From contig NZ_KB911581.1 in the NCBI RefSeq assembly GCF_000383595.1, positions 4,124,496 to 4,188,495 of the forward strand: a stretch of DNA of 64,000 nt, read 5' to 3'. Below are positions 15,262 to 22,186 of the stretch, piece by piece. The notes under the pieces are model-generated. The model was not told the origin of the DNA. It made no database searches and saw only the letters and a program-made list of their open reading frames with translations. This DNA is from Streptomyces bottropensis ATCC 25435. GTDB lineage: Bacteria; Actinomycetota; Actinomycetes; Streptomycetales; Streptomycetaceae. Positions within the stretch are counted from its first letter, which is position 1, and every line of letters starts with the position of its first letter. The position numbers and the translations under genes are program-made.

Positions 15262-17808
15262 ATGCGTACACCCCGCACCACCCCGACAGCCGGCGCCGAG
15301 CCGCCGCCCCGGCCCACCGTACGCGGCCGCCGCGCCCACGCCGGACCACCCGCCGACGAGCGCTTCGACCCCGACGGGACCGGCACTCCGACGACCGGAC
15401 CGCCGCCGCGCGCGGGACGCCGGCACATACGCCCCCGCACCGTCCGGGCCAAGATCGTCTGCCTGCTGATGGTGCCCGTCGTCTCCCTGCTCGCCCTGTG
15501 GGCGTACGCCACTGTCACCACCGCCCAGGACATCGCCCGCATCAGACAGTCGCAGCGCGTCGACGCCTCCGTACGCGGCCCCGTCGCCGACGCCGTCGCG
15601 GCACTCCAGGCCGAGCGCGTGGCCGCCGTGCGCCACGCCACCAGACCCACCGCGCAGAGCGAGAACGAGCTGCGGACCACGGCGAGACGCACCGGCCGGG
15701 CGCTCGACGCACTGCGCCTGGGGGACCGCCACACCGTCGCCGACGGCGCCGACCTGCCGCCAGGAGTCGCCGAACGGCTCGCCGGGTTCGTGACCGGCGC
15801 CGACCGGCTGAGCGCGCTGCGCACGTCGGTGCTCGACCGCCGGACCGGCTGGATCGAGACGTACGAGCGTTACACCACGACCATCGCCACCGCCTTCGGC
15901 GTGGGCGGCGCGCTCACCGGAGTCCAGGACGCCGAAGTCGGCTCCGACGCGCGCGTGCTGCTGGAGTTCTCCCGCGCCGCGGAGGCACTGGCCCAGGAGG
16001 ACACGGTTCTGGCCGGCGCCCGCCTGGCCGGAACCCTCGACCGTGAGCGGCTGCGCCTGTTCACCGGCGCCGTCGACACCCGCCGCACCCTGACCGAGGC
16101 CGCCGGTGCCGACCTGCGCGGCCCCGAACGGGCCGCCTGGCAGGAACTCTCCGGTGAACGCGCCTACGCCGAACTGCGCGCCGTCGAGGACGAGGTGGCG
16201 GCGAGACGCCCCGGAGCCCAGGCGCTCGGCGCCGCTCCCGAAGGGGCCTGGAAGTCCGCCCACGCGCGCGTGCGCGACGGCATGCGCGGCATCGAGTCCG
16301 ACGCCGGACGCGAAACCGCCGACTCCGCCGGCCCGTTCACCCGCGCCCTGCTCACCCCGGCGGGAGCCGCCGTACTCCTCGGCCTCGCCGCCGTCGCCGC
16401 GTCGCTCGTCATCTCCGTACGCATCGGACGCGGCCTGGTCGTCGAGCTGGTCAGGCTGCGCAACGACGCCCTGGAGATCGCCCGCCGCAAACTGCCCCAC
16501 ACCATGCGGAGACTGCGCGCCGGGGAGGAGATCGACGTCGACACCGAGGCCCCGCCCGGACCGCCCGCGCAGGACGAGACCGGTCAGGTCGCCGAAGCCC
16601 TCGGCACCGTCCACCGAGCGGCCCTCCACGCCGCCGTCGAGCGCGCCGAACTCGCCGACGGCATCTCCGGCGTCTTCGTCAATCTGGCCCGCCGCAGCCA
16701 GATCCTCGTCCACCGTCAACTGAGCCTGCTCGACAGCATGGAACGCCGCTCCGACGACCCCGACGAACTCAGCGACCTCTTCCGCCTCGACCACCTCACC
16801 ACCCGCATGCGACGCCACGCGGAAAGTTTGATCATTCTCTCCGGAGCCGCTCCGGGGCGCGCCTGGCGTCTGCCCGTCTCGCTGACCAACGTGGTCCGCG
16901 CCGCCGTCTCCGAGATCGAGGACTACGCGCGCGTGGAGGTACGGCAGCTTCCCGAAGCGAAGATCGTCGGCGCCGCGGTGGCCGACCTCACCCACCTCCT
17001 GGCGGAACTCGTGGAGAACGCCGCCCAGTTCTCACCGCCCCACACGCGCGTGCGGATCACCGGCGAACCGGTCGGCAACGGATACGCCGTCGAGGTCGAG
17101 GACCGGGGCCTCGGCATGGGCAAGGAGACCCTGATCGAGGCCAACCGCCGCATCGAACAGTCCGAGGCCCTGGACCTGTTCGACAGTGACCGCCTCGGCC
17201 TCTTCGTGGTGAGCCGTCTCTCCGCCCGCCACGACATCAAGGTCCACCTGCGCACCTCGCCCTACGGCGGCACCACCGCGGTGGTCCTCCTCCCCACCAC
17301 CCTGCTCCACGACGGCGTGCCGGAACGTTCCCCTCGCGCCGCCGCCGAGGCGCGGCCGCGGCCCGCGGAACGCGAGCACGCGCGCGTGGCCGCCGCCCCG
17401 CACCAGGAACCCGTCGAACAGGCCGCGGACCGGCGCGCCCTCATGGCCCCCGTCGCCTCCACCGGGCCGGCCGCGGCTCACCGCGGTGCGGACGGCCCGC
17501 CCGAGCCGCCGCCCGGCGTCACCGCCCTGCGGCCCCACCGCCCCGCACCGGAACCGGACAGTTCCGGCGAACTGCCGCGCCGTGTGCGTCAGGCGCACCT
17601 CGCGCCCCAACTCCGTCGACAGCGCGCCGGGCCACCCACTCCGACGACGACCTCCCTGCCGGACGACACACGCACGCCGGAGCTCGTACGGGACCGCATG
17701 GCGGCCTACCGCGAGGGCTGGGCGCGAGGCGGCGGCAGAGCACCCGGCGGGGGCGTCACCCACAACCCCGCGACGGGCAGCGACAGCAGCGAAGGAGACC
17801 TCGCATGA
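15262..17808 (+). CDS. cvnA: Conservon sensor histidine kinase CvnA
   Basis: An 848-residue membrane sensor kinase. A disordered basic leader is followed by a first transmembrane helix at about 73-92 (IVCLLMVPVVSLLALWAY). A nitrate/nitrite-sensing (NIT) domain comes next, and a second helix lies near 375-395. A helical linker follows, then an HATPase domain with N box LLAELVENAAQFSPP, G1 VEDRGLGMG and G2 RLGLFVVSRLSARH. The tail beyond residue 690 is long, Pro-rich and disordered. In studied conservons CvnA scaffolds a G-protein-coupled-receptor-like complex with CvnB, CvnC and CvnD. Its stop overlaps the cvnB start (ATGA). GAGGAGG precedes the ATG. Confidence 0.93.
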   Translation: MRTPRTTPTAGAEPPPRPTVRGRRAHAGPPADERFDPDGTGTPTTGPPPRAGRRHIRPRTVRAKIVCLLMVPVVSLLALWAYATVTTAQDIARIRQSQRVDASVRGPVADAVAALQAERVAAVRHATRPTAQSENELRTTARRTGRALDALRLGDRHTVADGADLPPGVAERLAGFVTGADRLSALRTSVLDRRTGWIETYERYTTTIATAFGVGGALTGVQDAEVGSDARVLLEFSRAAEALAQEDTVLAGARLAGTLDRERLRLFTGAVDTRRTLTEAAGADLRGPERAAWQELSGERAYAELRAVEDEVAARRPGAQALGAAPEGAWKSAHARVRDGMRGIESDAGRETADSAGPFTRALLTPAGAAVLLGLAAVAASLVISVRIGRGLVVELVRLRNDALEIARRKLPHTMRRLRAGEEIDVDTEAPPGPPAQDETGQVAEALGTVHRAALHAAVERAELADGISGVFVNLARRSQILVHRQLSLLDSMERRSDDPDELSDLFRLDHLTTRMRRHAESLIILSGAAPGRAWRLPVSLTNVVRAAVSEIEDYARVEVRQLPEAKIVGAAVADLTHLLAELVENAAQFSPPHTRVRITGEPVGNGYAVEVEDRGLGMGKETLIEANRRIEQSEALDLFDSDRLGLFVVSRLSARHDIKVHLRTSPYGGTTAVVLLPTTLLHDGVPERSPRAAAEARPRPAEREHARVAAAPHQEPVEQAADRRALMAPVASTGPAAAHRGADGPPEPPPGVTALRPHRPAPEPDSSGELPRRVRQAHLAPQLRRQRAGPPTPTTTSLPDDTRTPELVRDRMAAYREGWARGGGRAPGGGVTHNPATGSDSSEGDLA

Positions 17809-18242
17809 TCCACGACCCGAGCACCAGGGCCACCGAGCGGTCCGGTGAACTCGACTGGCTGCTGGACGACCTGGTTCTGCGCGTGCACGAGGTACGGCAC
17901 GCCGTGATCCTGTCCAACGACGGGCTCGCCGTCGGCGCCTCCGGCGACCTCACCCGCGAGGACGCTGAACACCTCGCCGCCGTCGCCTCCGGCTTCCACA
18001 GCCTCGCCAAGGGCACGGGCCGCCACTTCGGCGCCGGTGGCGTACGCCAGACCATGGTGGAGATGGACGACGGCTTCCTCTTCGTGGCGGCCGCCGGCGA
18101 CGGTTCCTGTCTCGCCGTCCTCACCTCGGTCACCGCCGACATCGGGCTGGTGGGCTACGAGATGGCGCGGCTGGTGAAACGCGTCGGAGAGCACCTCCGC
18201 ACACCGACCCGCGCCGGCGCCCGCCCGCCCGCGGCCGGATGA
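17805..18242 (+). CDS. cvnB: Conservon roadblock/LC7 protein CvnB
   Basis: A 145-residue roadblock/LC7 domain protein (ELDWLLDDLVLRVHEVRHAV, then LSNDGLAVGASG and GSCLAVLTSVTADIG). Such proteins act as regulators of small GTPase-like partners, here presumably CvnD. It overlaps both neighbours by ATGA, so expression is tightly coupled with cvnA and cvnC. A second closely related gene lies downstream of cvnD. Confidence 0.93.
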   Translation: MIHDPSTRATERSGELDWLLDDLVLRVHEVRHAVILSNDGLAVGASGDLTREDAEHLAAVASGFHSLAKGTGRHFGAGGVRQTMVEMDDGFLFVAAAGDGSCLAVLTSVTADIGLVGYEMARLVKRVGEHLRTPTRAGARPPAAG

Positions 18243-18676
18243 ACAAGGAACGGGCCGTGCTCATGACCGAGGGCAGCACAGACGCTTCGCGGGAGCTGTC
18301 GGGCAGCCGGTGGTTCGACAACGAGGCAGGGCCGCTCGTCCGCCCCTACGCCATGACGGGCGGCCGCACCAAGTCCGGCCCGAGCGGGTCCCGTTTCGAC
18401 CTCATCGCGCTGGTCACGCTCGACGTGGACGCACCCGGAGCCGACGACGACCTGCTCGGCCCCGAGCACCGCGCACTCGTCGAACTGTGCCGTACCGAGA
18501 CCCAGTCGGTCGCCGAACTCGCCGCGGACACCGACCTGCCCGTCGGTGTGGTGCGGGTCCTCCTCGGCGACCTCCTGGAGCTGCGCAGGGTCACCGTCAG
18601 CCGTCCCGTACCCCCCGCGCAGCTTCCGGACGAGCGGATCCTGCGCGAGGTGATCGAAGGGCTCAAGGCGCTGTAG
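18239..18676 (+). CDS. cvnC: Conservon DUF742 protein CvnC
   Basis: A 145-residue DUF742 protein. It has the typical N-terminal LVRPYAMTGGRTK block and a C-terminal winged-helix-like region (LVELCRTETQSVAELAAD, then VGVVRVLLGDLLE). DUF742 proteins are the invariable third member of conservons; their biochemical role is unclear. It starts inside the cvnB stop (ATGA). Unlike most conservons it is separated from cvnD by 189 bp. Confidence 0.92.
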   Translation: MNKERAVLMTEGSTDASRELSGSRWFDNEAGPLVRPYAMTGGRTKSGPSGSRFDLIALVTLDVDAPGADDDLLGPEHRALVELCRTETQSVAELAADTDLPVGVVRVLLGDLLELRRVTVSRPVPPAQLPDERILREVIEGLKAL

Positions 18677-18724
18677 ACGCACAGGCACATACGTCCAGCC
18701 CGGACCGACTTGTGCACCGAACCA

Positions 18725-18756
18725 GTCACCGAACACGCACGAAAGTGGTCGGTGAC
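18725..18756. promoter_or_regulatory. Inverted repeat in the cvnC-cvnD gap
   Basis: GTCACCGA (18725-18732) and TCGGTGAC (18749-18756) form a perfect 8-bp inverted repeat separated by 16 bp. It lies in a spacer that is normally almost absent from conservons. It could be an operator or an RNA stem in the cvnD leader. Confidence 0.4.
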
Positions 18757-18799
18757 ATGAAAAACCGGTCCAACGCCCCATGAAGGAGCGGCAGTTGTC

Positions 18800-18862
18800 A
18801 TGATGCTGACTTCTCACAGCCGTACCGATGTCGACCACGGCCGACACTCCCGAGAGAAGTGA
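18800..18862 (+). CDS. Possible 20-residue leader peptide before cvnD
   Basis: AAGGAG at 18783-18788 is followed by ATG-ATG and a 20-codon frame (MMLTSHSRTDVDHGRHSREK) that stops 3 bp before the cvnD ATG. The ribosome site is better than the one for cvnD itself (GAGAAG), so the small frame could deliver ribosomes to cvnD. No function is claimed. Confidence 0.35.
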   Translation: MMLTSHSRTDVDHGRHSREK

Positions 18863-18865
18863 TCG

Positions 18866-19471
18866 ATGGTCTCCGAGCACGTGGACGAGACAGAGGGCGA
18901 CACGGGCGCCCTGGCACTGAAGATCCTCGTCGCCGGTGGATTCGGCGTGGGCAAGACCACCCTGGTCGGCGCGGTCAGCGAGATCAGACCGCTGCGCACC
19001 GAGGAACTCCTGAGCGAGGCGGGCCAGTCGGTGGACGACACCGAAGGGGTGGATCAGAAGACCACCACCACCGTCGCCATGGACTTCGGGCGCATCACCA
19101 TCAGATCGGGACTCTCGCTCTACCTGTTCGGCACACCGGGACAGGACCGGTTCTGGTTCCTGTGGGACGAGCTGGCACAGGGAGCGTTGGGCGCCGTGGT
19201 CCTCGCGGACACCCGGCGGCTCCAGGACTGCTTTCCGGCCGTCGACTACTTCGAGCACCGCCACATCCCGTTCGTCGTCGCCGTCAACTGTTTCTCCGGA
19301 GCCCGTTCGTACGCCGCCCCCGACGTCTCGCGCGCCCTCGATCTCGACCCGGGCACCCCCGTGGTCCTCTGTGACGCCCGGGACCGTGACTCCGGGAAGG
19401 AAGTGCTGATACGGCTCGTCGAGTACGCCGGACGGATGCACACCGCCCGACTGCTCGACTCCGTGGGCTGA
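18866..19471 (+). CDS. cvnD: Conservon GTP-binding protein CvnD
   Basis: A 201-residue Ras-like nucleotide-binding protein. The P-loop is AGGFGVGKTTLVG (residues 23-35). A switch region DQKTTTTVAMDFGR and the G3-like LFGTPGQDRFWF follow, and VAVNCFSGA stands where G4 would be. In the studied case CvnD binds and hydrolyses GTP and is the output of the conservon. Here it is uncoupled from cvnC by a spacer holding an inverted repeat and a possible leader peptide, so its dose may be set separately. Confidence 0.92.
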   Translation: MVSEHVDETEGDTGALALKILVAGGFGVGKTTLVGAVSEIRPLRTEELLSEAGQSVDDTEGVDQKTTTTVAMDFGRITIRSGLSLYLFGTPGQDRFWFLWDELAQGALGAVVLADTRRLQDCFPAVDYFEHRHIPFVVAVNCFSGARSYAAPDVSRALDLDPGTPVVLCDARDRDSGKEVLIRLVEYAGRMHTARLLDSVG

Positions 19472-19695
19472 ATCGGCGGCAACGCGCCCCGTCCTGGCCG
19501 GTTCTTGTCCCTTGACACCGCTGTTTCGGCAGGGAGGCGTCCGTTGTCGCTGGTCGGGCGGAAGCCTCGCCATGCCTTGTCGGTCATCTTCCTTGCCATG
19601 TCCCCGTCCTCCTTGCTCCGACGGCGGCGGTGGGGAAGGCTGAATCGTCGGATCCTCCTTGCCAGGGGGGAGCGACGAAACGGGGAGTAGGGACG

Positions 19696-20109
19696 ATGGT
19701 GCGGAACGCGGGACTCGGTTGGCTGCTGGACGACCTGACCGAGCGCGTCGAACCCATACGGCACGCCTTGGTGCTGTCCAACGACGGACTCGTCACCGCG
19801 GCCAGCACCGGCCTGCGCCGCGAGGACTCCGAACACCTCGCCGCGGTCACCTCGGGACTGCAGAGCCTCGCCAAGGGCTCGGGCCGCCACTTCGGCGCCG
19901 GTGACGTCCGGCAGACCATGATCGAGTTCGACGACGCGGTGCTCTTGGTCACCGCGGCCGGGCCGGGCAGTTGTCTGTGCGTACTCAGTGCCGCGGAGGC
20001 CGACATCGGTCAGATCGGCTACGAGATGACGCTGCTGGTCAACCGTGTCGGCGAACACCTTCGCGTGGACGCCCGCCAGCCCGAACGCTCGGCCGCGATA
20101 GACCGCTGA
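19696..20109 (+). CDS. Second roadblock/LC7 protein (CvnB-like)
   Basis: A 137-residue paralogue of CvnB sharing LGWLLDDLTERVEPIRHAL, LSNDGLVTAAS, SLAKGSGRHFGAG, VRQTMIEFDD and GYEMTLLVNRVGEHLR with the upstream cvnB. The start at 19696 aligns with the CvnB N-terminus and follows GGGAGTAGGGACG. It lies 224 bp after cvnD and stands outside the usual four-gene set. It may be an alternative partner for CvnD or CvnA. Confidence 0.88.
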   Translation: MVRNAGLGWLLDDLTERVEPIRHALVLSNDGLVTAASTGLRREDSEHLAAVTSGLQSLAKGSGRHFGAGDVRQTMIEFDDAVLLVTAAGPGSCLCVLSAAEADIGQIGYEMTLLVNRVGEHLRVDARQPERSAAIDR

Positions 20110-20137
20110 CCTGCCCTTTTCGGTGATCCGGGCAAAG

Positions 20138-20146
20138 TTATCCACA
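20138..20146 (+). promoter_or_regulatory. Consensus DnaA box (TTATCCACA)
   Basis: A perfect TTATCCACA lies about 93 bp upstream of the next gene's start. It is the second in the window, and both are intergenic. An isolated DnaA-binding site is possible. Confidence 0.45.
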
Positions 20147-20238
20147 GGCCCGCCACGATGTTCGGCGAAGGGGCTACGGTTTTTCCCGAGGCGAGCGCGA
20201 GACCGGCGCGAGCACCGCACCACACGGGGAGAACCACC

Positions 20239-21405
20239 ATGTCCGGCGACACGATCACGCGATCCTCCATGCCCGTCACGACCGCCATGCCCGTCACGAC
20301 CGCCGGGTCCGGCAGGCCCGTGGTACCGGGCGCCGCCACGGCACTGGCCCGGGCGGCCGGCCACACCCTCACAGCGAGTCGTGCCGCCCGTGAGCTGGGC
20401 CTGAAACGAAGCGAACTCGACCTCGCCGTCCGTCTGGGATGTCTGCGCACGATCGTCGACGACGTGGGCGGAGTCCGTCGGATCGCACGGACGGAGATCG
20501 ACCGGCTTCGTGCCGAGAAGGGCTTCCCGCAGACGCTGCGGGAACGGATCGACGCCGTCGGTACCGGTCCGGCCGCCCAGATCGTGGGTGTGCCCGCCTC
20601 GCGCTTCACGCGACTCGCGCGGCTGGGGCTGGTCACGCCTGTCAAGTTCTATCTGAACCGCTACCGAGCCGTGGTCTGGCTCTACCTGGCAACCGAACTA
20701 CGGCAGTTCGCAGCCGACAAGAACAACGCCCGATGGCTGACGGGCCGGATGCCGGAGGACATGAGGCGCCGGCTGGAAGCGGGGCTGGATCTGCGCCCCC
20801 GGAACTGGCGAGGGCGCCATCTCGGATTCCTGCTGCGCGAGTCCGACGACCCCTGGCGCCGCGCCGCCGCCCCGGCCGCCCTGCTCGGTCCGGTCCAGGT
20901 CGCGGAGATCGTCCAGGACCCCTGTGAACGCGCCCATCTGGACCGCCACCGGCCCGCACGGGCCGACCAGCCCCCGCCCGAGTCGCCCGCCGCGCAGCTC
21001 ATCGCGCGGATCATGACGGCGGACGATCCCGATGAGATCGCGTGGCTGCGTGCCGACCTCCAGCACGCCCTCGCCGAGGCCCGCGCCCATCGCCTCGCGC
21101 CACGGCCCCGCCGGAACGTGCCCTCGCCCACCGTCGCCTCGCAGCGCGGAACGCCGACGGTGGCGGGACCGGCATCGAGCGCGCCGCGGGGAGGGCGGCG
21201 TCCCGACTCGCAGCCGACGGCCGGCACGGCTCCCCAGGGCCGACGTGGCCTGCTGGGCCGGCTCCGACGCAAACCCCCACTGATCCGCCGGTCAGGCTCC
21301 GAGCTTGCGGAACAGCCCCTCCTGCACGACCGACACGAGCAGACGTCCTTCCAGATCGTAGATGCGGCCGCGGGCCAGTCCGCGGCCGCCCACCGCGATC
21401 GGTGA
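20239..21405 (+). CDS. DUF6397-like protein
   Basis: A 388-residue protein resembling a family seen in streptomycetes (DUF6397 from memory). Residues about 45-125 look like two MerR-like helix-turn-helix elements in tandem (TASRAARELGLKRSELDLAV, then PAAQIVGVPASRFTRLARLG). A conserved block NARWLTGRMPEDMRRRLEAG and a disordered Arg/Pro-rich tail follow. A DNA-binding role is likely but unproven. The start at 20239 follows GGGGAGAACCACC. The last 38 codons run antisense into the 3' end of the thioesterase gene, which is unusual and suggests loss of an earlier stop. Confidence 0.75.
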   Translation: MSGDTITRSSMPVTTAMPVTTAGSGRPVVPGAATALARAAGHTLTASRAARELGLKRSELDLAVRLGCLRTIVDDVGGVRRIARTEIDRLRAEKGFPQTLRERIDAVGTGPAAQIVGVPASRFTRLARLGLVTPVKFYLNRYRAVVWLYLATELRQFAADKNNARWLTGRMPEDMRRRLEAGLDLRPRNWRGRHLGFLLRESDDPWRRAAAPAALLGPVQVAEIVQDPCERAHLDRHRPARADQPPPESPAAQLIARIMTADDPDEIAWLRADLQHALAEARAHRLAPRPRRNVPSPTVASQRGTPTVAGPASSAPRGGRRPDSQPTAGTAPQGRRGLLGRLRRKPPLIRRSGSELAEQPLLHDRHEQTSFQIVDAAAGQSAAAHRDR

Positions 21406-22167
21406 CTCCTGGTCGTACAGGAACCACTCGTCGGCGCGGAACGGCCGGTGGAACCACATGGCGTGGTCCAGCGACGCCATGTCGAAGCCACGAGGCCCCC
21501 ACAGAGGCTCGACCGGGATACGGACCGCGTCCAACAGGGTCATGTCACTGGCGTACGTCAGCGCGCAGGTGTGCACGAGCGGGTCGTCCCCCAAAGGTCC
21601 CACGGCCCGCATCCACACGGCGCTGCGCGGCTCGGCGTTCTCGACCTCCTCGGGGGTCCAGCGCAGCCGGTCGACATAGCGGATGTCGAAGGGCTGACGC
21701 CGGGCCATGCGTTCCAACTGCTCGGGGAGCGCGCCCAGATGCTCGGTGATCTCCTGCGACACCGTCGGCAGCGACTCGGGGTCCGGCACCTTCCGGGCGG
21801 GCGGCAACTGGTGCTCGAAGCTCCCCTCTTCAGGCTTGTGAAAGGAGGCGGTCAGATTGAAGATCGTGCGGCCCTGCTGCACGGCGGTGACCCGGCGTGT
21901 GGTGAACGACCGCCCGTCGCGGACCCGCTCGACCTGGTACACGATCGGCACCCCGGGCCGACCGGGGCGGAGGAAGTACGCGTGCAGCGAGTGCACCGGC
22001 CGGTCGCCCTCCGTGGTGCGACCGGCGGCGACCAGCGCCTGGCCGGCGACCTGGCCGCCGAAGACCCGTTGCAGGGACTCCTGCGGGCTGCGCCCACGGA
22101 AGATGTTGACCTCGATCTGCTCCAGGTCGAGCAGGTCGACGAGCCGCTCGGCGGGGTTGGTCGTCAT
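21292..22167 (-). CDS. tesB: Acyl-CoA thioesterase II
   Basis: A 291-residue TesB-type double hot-dog thioesterase hydrolysing acyl-CoA to free acid and CoA. Typical blocks are RVFGGQVAGQALVAAGRT near residue 30, HSLHAYFLRPG, DIRYVDRLRW, and the second hot dog SLDHAMWFHRPFRADEW followed by GRIYDLEGRLLVSVVQEG. The start MTTNPAERL is preceded by GGAGAGG. It lies 19 bp downstream of the helicase gene on the same strand, so the two are probably co-transcribed. Its 3' end overlaps the convergent DUF6397-like gene by 114 bp. Confidence 0.93.
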   Translation of the reverse strand: MTTNPAERLVDLLDLEQIEVNIFRGRSPQESLQRVFGGQVAGQALVAAGRTTEGDRPVHSLHAYFLRPGRPGVPIVYQVERVRDGRSFTTRRVTAVQQGRTIFNLTASFHKPEEGSFEHQLPPARKVPDPESLPTVSQEITEHLGALPEQLERMARRQPFDIRYVDRLRWTPEEVENAEPRSAVWMRAVGPLGDDPLVHTCALTYASDMTLLDAVRIPVEPLWGPRGFDMASLDHAMWFHRPFRADEWFLYDQESPIAVGGRGLARGRIYDLEGRLLVSVVQEGLFRKLGA

Positions 22168-22186
22168 GTACTGGCCTCTCCTGTGC

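Noticed and set aside
15262..17400. Recurring CACGCGCGCGTG-like palindromes as regulatory sites
   Set aside because: They mostly fall inside coding sequence at Ala-Arg-Val codons and follow from GC-rich codon use.
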